64,000 nucleotides of DNA from positions 310,001 to 374,000 of the forward strand of contig NZ_JAJNCZ010000003.1 in the NCBI RefSeq assembly GCF_021026345.1, written 5' to 3'. The notes under the pieces are model-generated. The model worked only from the letters and a program-made list of their open reading frames with translations, was not told where the DNA came from and did no database searches. The translations under genes and the position numbers were made by a program. Shown here piece after piece: positions 1 through 10,600 of the stretch; position 1 is the stretch's first letter; each line of letters opens with the position of its first letter. This DNA is from Rhizobium sp. GN54 (GTDB lineage: Bacteria; Pseudomonadota; Alphaproteobacteria; Rhizobiales; Rhizobiaceae).

Positions 1-370
1 TGTTGCCGAGCTGGCGCATCGTCTCCGGCCTCGGGCCGATGAAAGTGATGCCGGCTGCCGCACAGGCCTCGGCGAATTCGGGGCTTTCCGACAGAAGGCC
101 GTAGCCCGGATGGATGGCGTCCGCCCCGGAAAGCTTGGCGACGCGAATCACCTCCTCGATCGAGAGATAGCTCTCGATCGGCCCGAGATCGCGGGCAAGA
201 TGCGGTCCGCGTCCGACCTGGTAGCTCTCGTCCGCCTTGAAGCGGTGCAGCGCAAGTTTGTCCTCTTCGGCCCAGATCGCGACTGTTTTCAGCCCGAGCT
301 CATTGGCCGCGCGGAACACGCGGATGGCGATCTCGGAACGGTTGGCGACAAGGATCTTGGATATGGGCAA
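1..370 (-). CDS. pyc: pyruvate carboxylase, N-terminal part (cut by window edge)
   Basis: Only the first ~123 residues are in the window; the gene runs off the left edge. The visible part is the start of a biotin carboxylase domain: ILVANRSEIAIRVFRAANE at residues ~5-23, then HPGYGLLSESPEFA. The segments FKADESYQVGRGPHLA and IESYLSIEEVI are typical of single-chain pyruvate carboxylase rather than of AccC or the acyl-CoA carboxylases, so the likely reaction is biotin- and ATP-dependent carboxylation of pyruvate to oxaloacetate in the cytoplasm. The start is a TTG (370-368) with a GAGGAG Shine-Dalgarno sequence five bases upstream. The next gene upstream on this strand is the LuxR regulator, 115 bases away. 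The identity of the missing C-terminal domains is inferred from family resemblance. Confidence 0.88.
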   Translation of the reverse strand, partial: MPISKILVANRSEIAIRVFRAANELGLKTVAIWAEEDKLALHRFKADESYQVGRGPHLARDLGPIESYLSIEEVIRVAKLSGADAIHPGYGLLSESPEFAEACAAAGITFIGPRPETMRQLGN

Positions 371-485
371 GTCGGACTCCTCATTGACTTGGGCGCGGGA
401 ATGCTGCACCCGCGAAAAGAAACATTAGCGAGTCCCAAACGGAAGTTCAATTTCCGCCTTATGCCGACGCAGACGATTTGCACCG

Positions 486-1226
486 TCAGGAAATCAGCCC
501 CAGCCGGAACGACAGGGCGACCACGTGGTGCCGGTTCTTGGCCTTCAGTTTCTCCTGGATGCCGTTCATGTACCAGTCGACGGTGTGGTTGGAGATCTTC
601 AGCACGCGGGCGATCTCGTGGGAGGTCATGCCGTCGGCGAGATAGTTCAGCGCCTCCATTTCGCGGCGCGTCAGGTGTAGGTTGATCTCCGCCGACAGCG
701 CCGCCGACTTCTGCGGATCGGCATGCTGCAGCAGCTTCCAGAAGAGCTTCTTGGTGACGTTCTCGAACAGCCCGATCTCGGCCGGATGCAGGTCCACCGG
801 CTTGCCGCCGACGGTGATGTTTCCAAGCAGGCCGCGGCGTCCGTGGACCGGGAACGTGTAGCCGTCCTCCAGGCCGTTGTTACGCGCATCGACCATCATC
901 CGCTCCATCCGCTTGCGATGGGGATTGGCATGCAGCGCCGTCAGGGAATCGCGCCAGCGGAAGGCGGCATGGGCATGGTTGAGATATTGGACCGTCGGAT
1001 CGATGACGATGTATTTCTTCCGGGCGTAGATATCCGGCCATCCCTCAGGCCAGCGCCCCGCCAGCACCAGGGCCATCACATCCTCGTGAGGCTTCGGCTG
1101 GCGCGTGACGACGTAGTAGTCGAAGCCGTATCGGTCGAGCAGCCGCTCGAACTCCGGCAGGAGTTCGCCGGGTGCCGTTAGTTCATCGAGCAGGCCCGTA
1201 AACTGGGCCAGAAGATTGATGTTCAT
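486..1226 (-). CDS. LuxR-family transcriptional regulator with intact AHL-binding residues
   Basis: A 246-residue protein starting MNINLLAQF. Residues ~20-165 form an autoinducer-binding domain and ~180-240 a LuxR helix-turn-helix (LTRREMEALNYLADG, then ISNHTVDWYMNGIQEKL). The five residues that contact N-acyl-homoserine lactone in TraR-type proteins are present with the right spacing: W and Y in WPDIY, D and P in IDP, and W in FRW (offsets 0, +4, +13, +14, +28). It therefore probably still senses an AHL. No luxI-type synthase gene is visible in this window, so locally it is a 'solo'. A longer reading frame extends upstream to 1496, but the ATG at 1226 matches the family's usual N-terminus. 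It diverges from ndvA; its targets are unknown. Confidence 0.85.
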   Translation of the reverse strand: MNINLLAQFTGLLDELTAPGELLPEFERLLDRYGFDYYVVTRQPKPHEDVMALVLAGRWPEGWPDIYARKKYIVIDPTVQYLNHAHAAFRWRDSLTALHANPHRKRMERMMVDARNNGLEDGYTFPVHGRRGLLGNITVGGKPVDLHPAEIGLFENVTKKLFWKLLQHADPQKSAALSAEINLHLTRREMEALNYLADGMTSHEIARVLKISNHTVDWYMNGIQEKLKAKNRHHVVALSFRLGLIS

Positions 1227-1523
1227 AATAAAATCGACCGGACACGCGGCCCCTCCAATACATTTTGTCACTCGAGCGCCCTGCTCGCAAAACGGGCACG
1301 ACGCGGGAAAAACACCCGCCGCCGATCCGTTTATCAAGTTGCGCCGATTTGGCAACGTACCGTTCAGCGTCCATTCATCGACAAGCAAATAGCATTCAGC
1401 CATCGCTGAAGATGCGGCCGACAGACAGAGCCTCCCGGGGAGGACCGGCCGCAGACCGTGTGCATGCATCCGTCCCGAGGGGCTGTCGCAGTGCACAATA
1501 CAGGACCGCGAAAGGGTTTCGAA
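1227..1523. other. intergenic region between divergent luxR and ndvA
   Basis: This 297-base gap must hold the promoters of both flanking genes. The only obvious dyad is CCTCCCGGGGAGG at 1431-1443. No lux-box-like 18-20 bp palindrome, known riboswitch or convincing small gene was recognised. Translated frames here lack a Shine-Dalgarno sequence. Confidence 0.5.
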
Positions 1524-3281
1524 GTGTCGTTGTTTCAGGTTTACACGCGGGCGCTAAGCTATCTATCGGTATACCGGTTCCGCGTGTCGTCAATCGTCGT
1601 CGCAAACGTCGTGCTGGCGGTCATCACCATCGCCGAGCCGGTGCTTTTCGGCAAGATCATCGACGCCATCTCGTCGAAGGGTGCCGTCACGCCCATGCTT
1701 TTGATGTGGGCCGGCTTCGGCGTGTTCAACACGATCGCCTTCGTCCTGGTGGCCCGCGAGGCCGACCGGCTGGCCCATGGCCGCCGCGCCAGCCTGATCA
1801 CGGAAGCCTTCGGACGGATCATCTCCATGCCGCTCTCCTGGCACAGCCAGCGCGGCACCTCCAACGCGCTGCACACGCTGCTGCGCGCCTGCGAGACCAT
1901 GTTCGGCCTCTGGCTCGAATTCATGCGCACCCATCTGGCGACCGCGATCGCGCTTGTCCTGCTGGTGCCGACCGCCTTCGTCATGGACTACCGGCTGTCG
2001 CTGGTGCTCGTCGTTCTCGGTGTCGCCTATGTCATCATCGGCAAGGTGGTGATGAACAAGACCCGCGACGGCCAGGCCTCGGTCGAGGGCCACTATCACA
2101 CCGTCTTCTCGCACGTGTCGGACTCCATCAGCAACGTCTCGGTGGTGCACAGCTACAACCGCATCGAGGCCGAGACGAAGCAGCTGAAGCAGTTCGCCCA
2201 GCAGCTCATCAACGCCCAGTATCCGGTGCTCGACTGGTGGGCGCTCGCAAGCGCGCTGAACCGCATCGCCTCGACGATCTCGATGATGACGATCCTCGTG
2301 ATCGGCACGGTCCTCGTCCAGCGCGGCGAGCTGCGCGTCGGCGACGTCATCGCCTTTATCGGCTTCGCAGGCCTTCTCATCGGTCGCCTGGACCAGATGA
2401 AGCAGTTTGCCGAGCAGATCTTCGAGGCGCGCGCCAAGCTCGAGGACTTCTTCGTCCTGGAGGATTCCGTCAAGGACCGCGAGGAGCCGGCCGATGCCGG
2501 CGAGCTGAGCGATGTCCGCGGCAAGGTCGAGTTTCGCGACGTCAACTTCGACTTCGCCAATGCGACGCAGGGTGTCCGCGACATCTCGTTCACCGCCGAG
2601 GCCGGCCAGACGGTCGCGATCGTCGGCCCCACGGGCGCCGGCAAGACCACGCTCGTCAACCTGCTGCAGCGCGTCTACGACCCCAAGAGCGGCCAGATCC
2701 TCATCGACGGCGTCGACATCTCCACGGTAACCCGCAAGTCGTTGCGCCGCTCGATCGCCACCGTCTTCCAGGACGCAGGCCTGCTCAACCGCTCGATCTC
2801 CGACAATATCCGCCTCGGCCGCGAGGGCGCCACGGATGTCGAGATCATGGATGCGGCCGAGGCCGCGGCGGCCGACGACTTCATCCAGTCGCGCCAGGAA
2901 GGCTACGACACCCGTGTCGGCGAGCGCGGCAATCGCCTCTCCGGCGGCGAGCGCCAGCGCATCGCGATCGCCCGTGCCATCCTCAAGGATGCCCCGATCC
3001 TCGTGCTCGACGAGGCGACGAGCGCCCTCGACGTCGAGACCGAGGCCCGCGTTAAGGCGGCGATCGACAACCTGCGCAAGAACCGCACCACCTTCATCAT
3101 CGCCCACCGCCTGTCGACGGTGCGCGAGGCGGACAAGGTGCTGTTCCTCGACCATGGCCGTATCGCCGAGATGGGCACCTTCCACGAGCTCAGCCAGAGC
3201 AACGGCCGTTTCGCAGCGCTGCTGCGGGCAAGCGGCATCCTCACCGACGAGGACGTCCGCAAGAGCCATACCGCCGCCTGA
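1524..3281 (+). CDS. ndvA: beta-(1->2)-glucan export ABC transporter NdvA/ChvA
   Basis: An ABC half-transporter of 585 residues with fused membrane and ATPase domains, the architecture of NdvA/ChvA, which exports cyclic beta-1,2-glucan to the periplasm. Residues ~15-300 form the six-helix transmembrane domain. The ATPase follows, with Walker A GPTGAGKTT (~367), signature LSGGERQR (~471), Walker B ILVLDEAT (~491) and the switch His in IIAHRLS. The length matches Agrobacterium ChvA (about 588). The start is the GTG at 1524 (VSLFQVYTRAL) preceded by GAAAGGG; a frame open further upstream has no such support. The synthase gene ndvB lies 1.4 kb downstream on the opposite strand. An intrinsic terminator follows at 3307. 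Confidence 0.95.
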   Translation: MSLFQVYTRALSYLSVYRFRVSSIVVANVVLAVITIAEPVLFGKIIDAISSKGAVTPMLLMWAGFGVFNTIAFVLVAREADRLAHGRRASLITEAFGRIISMPLSWHSQRGTSNALHTLLRACETMFGLWLEFMRTHLATAIALVLLVPTAFVMDYRLSLVLVVLGVAYVIIGKVVMNKTRDGQASVEGHYHTVFSHVSDSISNVSVVHSYNRIEAETKQLKQFAQQLINAQYPVLDWWALASALNRIASTISMMTILVIGTVLVQRGELRVGDVIAFIGFAGLLIGRLDQMKQFAEQIFEARAKLEDFFVLEDSVKDREEPADAGELSDVRGKVEFRDVNFDFANATQGVRDISFTAEAGQTVAIVGPTGAGKTTLVNLLQRVYDPKSGQILIDGVDISTVTRKSLRRSIATVFQDAGLLNRSISDNIRLGREGATDVEIMDAAEAAAADDFIQSRQEGYDTRVGERGNRLSGGERQRIAIARAILKDAPILVLDEATSALDVETEARVKAAIDNLRKNRTTFIIAHRLSTVREADKVLFLDHGRIAEMGTFHELSQSNGRFAALLRASGILTDEDVRKSHTAA

Positions 3282-3306
3282 GGCGCCTAGCCGTCCAACG
3301 ATCAAG

Positions 3307-3341
3307 CGCCGCATTCGGTTTCGAGTGCGGCGTTTCGCTTT
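3307..3341 (+). terminator. rho-independent terminator after ndvA
   Basis: Inverted repeat CGCCGCA (3307-3313) / TGCGGCG (3326-3332), with three more inner pairs including one G-T wobble and a six-base loop, followed by TTTCGCTTT. It starts 25 bases after the ndvA stop. Confidence 0.75.
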
Positions 3342-3418
3342 GCAAGCGCCGGCAATCGGCCCGGGCATCTCTCACGCATTCGGAAGAAGGGCGAACCCGC
3401 TGCCGGGTTTTGGCCGCG

Positions 3419-4579
3419 TCAGGCCGGTTGCTTGCCGGCCTTGGCGGCGATCGGCCTCGACAGTCCCGCCAGCCAGTCCAGGTAGCGCGCATAGGCGAAC
3501 AGGAGCCCGATCCCAACCGTCACGTAGACCGTGCCGACAAGAACACTCTTGCCCGAGATGAACACCAGCACCTGGCCGACCATCGCCAGGATCGTCCCGA
3601 AGATGAAGATCGCCAGGCCATGGCGGCCGACCGCCGTCAGCGAATGGGCCTCAGGCAGGGCCAGCCAGCCGGACAGTGCGGGGACCATCGCCACGAGATA
3701 GGCGAGCGCGAGCACGTGCAGGAGCCGCGGCGCCGACAGGAAGGTCTTGTCGAAACCGGTGATCACCGCCGGCAGGCCGAACGACGTATCGATCCACCAG
3801 AGCGACAGCACGACCCAGACGAAGGAGACCGCGAGATAGGCGCAGCACAGGGCGATCACCGCCCTGTTCGCCTCGGGCAACGCGCCCTGCCGGGCGCGGC
3901 TGCTGGCGGCAAGGCCGATCGCGAACAGGAACTGCCAGGAGAAGGGATTGAGGAACCAGTAGCCGTCGTCCAGGAGATTGGACGGCGCGATGTTCCAGAG
4001 GCCTGCGGCAAGCCACAGCAACCCGGACAGCGCCAGCATCAGGGCAGGATTGCGCGCATGCAGCCACAGCATGCCGGGCAGCATCAGCAGGATGACCGCA
4101 TACATCGACAGGATGTTGTTGTAGCCAAACTGGTGGCCCAGCAGCACCATGCCGAGCAGCCCCTCCTCGGTCCGGTCGACCACCGCGCGCAGGTTGATCT
4201 CGGACAGGAGGTCGGGCCGCGAGAACCAGAGCGCCCCGCCGGCAAAGATTGCAAACGTGACCAGGCTCGTCATCACGTGGGCGACATAGAGGCTGAAGGA
4301 ACGCCGCAGGACCCGCACGCTGACGGCGAGGCGCTTGCCCGGAACGAACGTCGCCCCGAAGGCCAGACCTGCCGAAATGCCCGAGATCAGCACGAAGGCC
4401 TCGGCCGAATCGGAAAAGCCGAAGTTCTTGTGCGTCAGGTGTTCGAGCAGGTTGCCCGGAACGTGGTTGATGAAGATCGCGATCAGCGCCAGCGCGCGCA
4501 GCACGTCGATCCGCGTGTCACGCGCCGGCCTTGCCACCGGCATCTCCGCCACGCTCATGGTTTTGTCATTCCGCACCAA
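3419..4579 (-). CDS. opgC: OpgC-family membrane protein (putative glucan succinyl/acyl transferase)
   Basis: A 386-residue polytopic membrane protein with about ten hydrophobic helices. It opens with RIDVLRALALIAIFINHVPGN near residue 22 and continues GFSDSAEAFVLISGISAGLAFG, the signature of the OpgC domain family, relatives of the acyltransferase-3 membrane enzymes. OpgC in Rhodobacter succinylates osmoregulated periplasmic glucans, so modification of the cyclic glucan made by NdvB is the likely role; this is inference from family and neighbourhood. It lies 94 bases after ndvB on the same strand and may be cotranscribed. Start choice is uncertain: TTG at 4579 has GGGAAGG upstream, whereas an in-frame ATG at 4558 (MSVAEMPVARP) lacks a good ribosome site. 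Confidence 0.85.
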   Translation of the reverse strand: MVRNDKTMSVAEMPVARPARDTRIDVLRALALIAIFINHVPGNLLEHLTHKNFGFSDSAEAFVLISGISAGLAFGATFVPGKRLAVSVRVLRRSFSLYVAHVMTSLVTFAIFAGGALWFSRPDLLSEINLRAVVDRTEEGLLGMVLLGHQFGYNNILSMYAVILLMLPGMLWLHARNPALMLALSGLLWLAAGLWNIAPSNLLDDGYWFLNPFSWQFLFAIGLAASSRARQGALPEANRAVIALCCAYLAVSFVWVVLSLWWIDTSFGLPAVITGFDKTFLSAPRLLHVLALAYLVAMVPALSGWLALPEAHSLTAVGRHGLAIFIFGTILAMVGQVLVFISGKSVLVGTVYVTVGIGLLFAYARYLDWLAGLSRPIAAKAGKQPA

Positions 4580-4673
4580 TGCCTGCCTTCCCGAACAGTC
4601 GACGTGAAAAGGGGCACGGCGGCCCCCGCGTCACCCGCTGGAACCGACATGCCCCAATGTCTGAAATCCGAGC

Positions 4674-7600
4674 CTAGAGCGAATACTCTTCTTGTGGGCT
4701 CTTTATGACAGTTTCATTTATCTTCACGTCGATTTTGCCGTCGGCTTTGCGTTCCGCACGAATTTCGTGCTTGACGCCGTCAAGCGTGACCGTCGCGGAA
4801 AAACCGGACCAGTGCGAGGGGATCACCGGTTCGACCACGAGACGGCCGTTCTCCTTGCGGATGCCGAGCACGCCCTCGACGGCAGCCCGATAAAGCCAGC
4901 CGGCCGATCCCGTATACCAGGTCCAGCCGCCCCTGCCCTTGCGCTCGCCCTCGCCATAGACGTCGGCCGCGACCACGTAGGGCTCGACGCGGTAAGTCTC
5001 GATCGCCTCCGGAGATTGCCCGTGCTTGATCGGGTTCAGCATGTTCAGGCAGTTCCAGGCGTCGTCCGCCCGGCCCTGCACCGCCAGCGCCATCACCACC
5101 CAGGCAGCGGCATGCGTGTACTGGCCGCCGTTCTCGCGCACGCCCGGCGGATAGGCCTTGATGTAGCCCGGATCCTGCTGGCTGTCTGCGAAGGGCGGCG
5201 TGAACAGCTTGATGATCCCCGTCTCGCTGTCGGCGAGCTCGGCCAGCACCGCGTCCATGGCGAGCCGTGCCCGCTCCTCGTCGCCTTCGCCGGAAAGAAC
5301 GCTCCACGACTGCGCGATCGAATCGATGCGGCACTCGGCGTTGCCCTGTGAACCGAGCGGACTGCCGTCGTCGAAATAGCCGCGCCGATAGTGGGCGCCG
5401 TCCCAGCCGGCCGATTCCAGCGCCGCCTTGAGCGTCTCCAGATGCTCGAGCCAGACGCGGGCGCGATGGTTGTCGCCGCGCTCGCGTGCAATCGGCGCGA
5501 AAGCACGCAGCGTGCCGGCCAGGAACCAGCCGAGCCAGACGCTCGTGCCCTTGCCGGCCTCGCCGACGCGGTTCATGCCGTCGTTCCAGTCGCCGGCGAG
5601 GATCAGCGGCAGGCCGTTTTCGCCCGTCCGCCGGATGGCGAGGTCGAGCGCGCGGGCGCAATGCTCGTAGAGCTCCGCCTCTTCCGCCGAACGGCCGGGC
5701 TTGAAGAACGAATCGTGCTGCCCCTCCGCAAGCGGCGGCCCTTCGATGAAGGTCAGCTTCTCGCTGAGGATCGCATGGTCGCCGGTCGACCCGCAGTACT
5801 GGGTGACCGCATAGGCCAGCCAGACGACGTCGTCCGAAATCATCGTCCGTACGCCCGCTCCCGTTTCCTGCAGCCACCAGTGCTGGACGTCGCCCTCCTG
5901 GAACTGCCGCGATGCCGCGTTCAGGATCTGCTTGCGGGCAAGTTCCGGCCGATGCGTCAGGAAAGCCAGCGTGTCCTGCAACTGGTCGCGGAAGCCGAAG
6001 GCCCCGCTCGCCTGGTAGAAGGCGGCCCGGGCCAGCACCCGGCAGCCGAGACTCTGGTAGGGAAGCCACGTATTGACCATCAGGTTCAGCGCCGGATCGG
6101 GCGTCTCGACCTGCAGTGTGCCGGTGAACTCGCCCCAGAAACCGCGCATCTTCGCAAGAGCCGCATCGATCGATGCCGAGACGGCCTCGCCGGCCAGCGC
6201 GCTCGCTGCCTCGGCGTTGTCGCAGTCGCCGAGCACGAACAGGATCTCCTTTTCCTCGCCGGGCTGCAGCTTGAAGTCCGTCGCGAGCGCCGCGCACGGC
6301 GCCCCGTTGCTTTCCATCGTGGCAGACAGGCCGGCACCGGACGAAAGCACCGCCGGCATGACGATGTCTCCCTGTCGGCCGATGAACTCGCGCCGGCTCG
6401 CCGTGACGCCGGCGAGCTTGCCGTTCGTGGCGAAGAAGGCGACACGGCCCGTATAGTCGAGGCTGTAGGGGTTCGTCGCAAGGATCGCCCCGCTCGCCTC
6501 GTCCTGGCTGCACAGGACGAACGGTGCCGTCTTGGCCGGATTGTTGCCGAGCACCCATTCGACATAGCCATAGGCCGACAGGTTGCGCGCCGACTTGCCG
6601 GTGTTGCGCACGATCAGGCGCGAATACTTCACCGGACGCTCGGAATCGACCGTCTGCACGAGATCCAGCTCCAGCCCGCCCGATGCGGACCGGAAGGCGG
6701 AATAGCCGAGGCCATGCCAGGCCTCGAACAGGACGGACGGATCACGCGACAGGCCGGCGAAGGGAACGTGCACCGCCCCGCTGTCGCGGTCCTTGACGTA
6801 GAAGGCCTCGCCCGGGCGGTTGATGACCGGGTCGTTGGTCCACTGGGTGACCTGGTAGTCGCGCGAATTGCGGCTCCAGGTGAAGGCCCCGCCTTCGGCT
6901 GCGACGTGGAAGCCGAAGTGCTCGTTGGCGATCACGTTGATCCACGGATGCGGGGTTCCCTCGCCGCCGCGGACCTTGACGACATATTCGCGCCGCGCCG
7001 CGTCGAAGCCGCCATAGCCGTTCCAGAAGGCCAGGTCGCCGCCGTCGATCGCCGCGGGTTGCCCCTTGGGCCCTGCAGCGGGGGCGGGCGCGGCATGCCG
7101 CGCCTCTTCCGCTGCGGCAACGGCCGGTGTGGCGAAGATAGAGATGGCACGCTCGATCTGGTCGGACAGCGATCCGTTGCGCGCGTGGAAGACGGCACGT
7201 GCGGTCGCCAGCAGCGCCTGCCAGGTGGACACGTCCATCAGGTCGCGGCGGACCGAGAAAATGTGCTGCCGGATGCCGTCCGACTGGCCGCGCATCCTGA
7301 GGTTCTCGCACAGCTGCTCGAGCGTGTGCTGCATGTCCTGTGCGTAGGACGACGCCTTCTCGTTGAGGATCACGAGATCCGCCAGCACGCCGCGATGGCG
7401 CAGGTATTCCTGCGCCCGCAGCGCCTCGCGGGCGATCTCCAGGTCGGCATCGTCGTTGATGCGCAGAACGTAGATCGGGAAATCGCCCGAGATCGCCAGC
7501 GGCCACAGCGCCGACTGCGAGGCAAGGCCCGCCTGGACGGTGGCAGCATCCGCGCGCAGGTGCATGTCGGGATAGACGAGATAGCGGCCGAGCGCCTGGA

Positions 7601-10600
7601 AGCTCGCCGCCTCCTGCGAGGTGACGCCGATATGGCGCAGATGGACCTGCGAACGCGTCCATGCGTGGATGAGTTCGTTGTTGAACGCCTCCGGGTGCCG
7701 GTAGCGGTCGATCGCCCGGTCCAGCTCTTCCCGGCTGGGGGCGGCGATCGTCCAGAAGATCACCTTCACCTTCTTGCCGGCCGGCACGCGCACGACGCGG
7801 CGCAGCGACACGATCGGATCGAGCGTGAAGCCGTCCGTGCCTGAAAGCTGCGCCCCCGGCTCGAAGGCTGCGGCAGTGGTGAGGCTGCGGCCGCGGCCGA
7901 TGAAGTTCCGCCGGTCGGTCTCGACCTCCGTCCGGCGCGAGCCGGCGTTGTCGACGATCAGGTGCGCCACGCACATATCCGGATCGCCCGGGCTGCGCTT
8001 GTTGCGCAAGATGCGCACGACGTCACCGCGGCGGCCGATCTCGGTCTTGAGGAACATGCGCGCAAACAGCGGATGCGCCGTGTCGGTATCGTCCGTCGTG
8101 ACCACCGGCTCCATGTAGGAGGTCACTTCGATGAAGCGGTCCTCGGCGCCAGTGTTCAGCAGCGTCAGCCGCCGCCCTTCGGCGTCGTGCTCGGTGGCGA
8201 CGATGCACTCCAGTTCGCTCGAAAGCGTCCCGACGGTCTTGATGAATTCCGCCTTGTCGTCGCTGAACTGGGTCTTCGCCTCCTCACCCTCGGCGCGCTT
8301 GGGCTCGACCGTCGTCGACCACCATTCGTTCGTGGCCGTGTCGCGCAGGAAGACGAAGGTGCCCCAGCGGTCTTCCGCCGGATCGGGCTTGAAGCGGGTC
8401 ACCGACTGGCCGTTCCAGTGCGCGTAGCCGGAGCCGGTCGCCGTCAGCATCACCGAATAGTGGCCGTTGGAGAGGAAAGCCGCCTCCCGGTCTTCCGACA
8501 CCGGATCCTTGATGACGCGGACTTCGGGGCGCAGCAGGTCGGCCTGCGTGCTGCCGACCGTTTCCGGCTCGCGCTTGGTGTTGATGATCGGGATCTCGCG
8601 CGGCGCCTTCTCCTGCAGCAGCAGCTCGGCCGCCTCGATCACCGGGTCGGCATGGAAGCGCGCCCTGAGCGCGCCGTTGAAGGCGACGTTGGCGACGGCT
8701 GCGATCGACATGCCGTGGTGGTGGGCCATGTAGTTGTGCACGACCGCGCAGCGCTTGCCCTCGGGCACGCGCGTCGGCGTGAAGTCGACCGCGTCGTGGA
8801 AGCCGTAGATGCCGAGCGCGCCGAGCTTGCGCAGCTCGTTCAGGTTGTCGAGGGCGGCCTTCGGCGCATATTGCGTCGCCAGCAGCGAGGCATAGGGCGC
8901 GATCACGGCATTCTGGCCGAGGCCGCGCTTCAGGCCCAGCGTGGGCACGCCGAAGTTGGTGTACTGGTAGTTCATGTCGTGGTCGCGGGCGTTGAACGCC
9001 GCTTCCGAGATGCCCCACGGCGTGCCGAGGCGCCGGCCGTGGTTCTGCTGTTCCTTGACGATCAGGTTGTTGGTCTGGTTCAGGATGCCGCCCTGCGGCT
9101 CCTGCATGACCAGCGGCGGCATCAGGTACTCGAACATCGAGCCGGACCAGGAGACGAGCGCGCCGCGCGAACCGATCGGCACGACCGGGCGGCCGAGCTT
9201 GTGCCAGTGCTCCGTCGGCAGGTCGCCCTTGGCGATCGCAAACAGGCTGGTCAGGCGCGCCTCGGAGGCGAGCAGATCGTAGCAGGCCTCGTCGAGCTCG
9301 TTGGTCTCGACCCGGTAGCCGATCGACAGCAGCCGCCGTTCGGGCCGGAACAGGAAGCCGAAATCCATCGAGAACGCGATGTCGCGGGTGCGGTCGCGCA
9401 GCACGACGAGCCGCTGGCGCAAGGCCTCGATGCTGCCGAGGTCGAACATGCTGTCGGCGATGTGCCCTTCGCAGCTGGCCACCAGCGCATTCGCCCACTT
9501 CACCACTTCCGCGCTCTGCGCGCTCTTGATCTCATGGTCGAGGTTGGCGATCAGCTTGCCGATGTCGCGGGCCAGCACGCCGAGATTGATCACGCGGATC
9601 GAGGCGAACTCGTGCTCGCGCTTAACCGCGGCGAGCGCATTATGAAAACCGGCGATCTGCTCCTCGAGAAGCCGGCGCAGCGGGCGCACGGTCTTGCGGT
9701 CGTCGGGCAGTTCGGCCAGCACTTCCGACAGGATCGAGGCTGCGTCGCCGATACCGTCGAGGCTGCCGCGCAGATGCGCCGACGGCGCCTCCGCCCATTC
9801 CCGGCAGACCGAAGAGACGGCGATCAGGTGACCCGCGAGATTGCCGCTGTCCACCGCCGAGACATAGCGCGGCCCGAGCGTCTCCAGCGTGTTGGTGCGA
9901 TACCAGTTGTAGAGGTGGCCGCGGAACTTCGGCATGCTGTCGATCGTCGAGACCGTCTCCTCGAGGCGGCGCACCGTCTCCTCGAAGCCGATCCAGCCGA
10001 AGTCGCGCGCGGAAACCACCGACAGCAGGTAGACGCCGATGTTCGTCGGCGAGGTACGCTCGGCGAGCATCGGCTGCGGCGTTTCCTGGAAATTGTCGGG
10101 CGGCAGGAAATGCTGCTCGGCGGTGACGAATTCCTCGAAGTAGCGCCAGGTGCGCCTTGCGATCTTGCGAAGCTCGGTCACGACGCCCTCGGGCACGACC
10201 AGTTGGTCCTCGGTCTCCGCCGACTGGCTGACGTACCAGGCGATCGCCGGCGAAAGGATCCAGATCGCCGCAAAGGGGACGGCGATGAAGGGCAGGCCGG
10301 TCTTGGAGAACAGCGCCAGGCCGACGGCAACCAGGGCCAGTGCCGGCGCCTGCCACATGTCGCGGTAGTATGACCAGATGCCGCCGCCGGACGAGCTGTG
10401 CACCTGGGCGGCCGTCCGCCATTCGAGCATGTGTTTGCGGCTGAAGAACATGCGGTAGAGCGAGCGGATCGTGGCGTCCGCCATCATCGCCGCCTGGTGG
10501 GCGATGAAGACGATGCGCAGCGCCACCTGCGCATTGGCCGCGCGGATGTCGGAGAGGATCGTCTGCAGGTGGGCGCGGGCGACGATGTCGCTACGGCGCG

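Noticed and set aside
1265-3055. Long open frame in another phase across ndvA
   Set aside because: Arg/Pro/Gly-rich shadow translation of GC-rich codons; ndvA in the correct frame has all ABC motifs.
5391-10373. Several very long frames antisense to ndvB
   Set aside because: Shadow frames of a GC-rich gene with no family motif and no ribosome sites.
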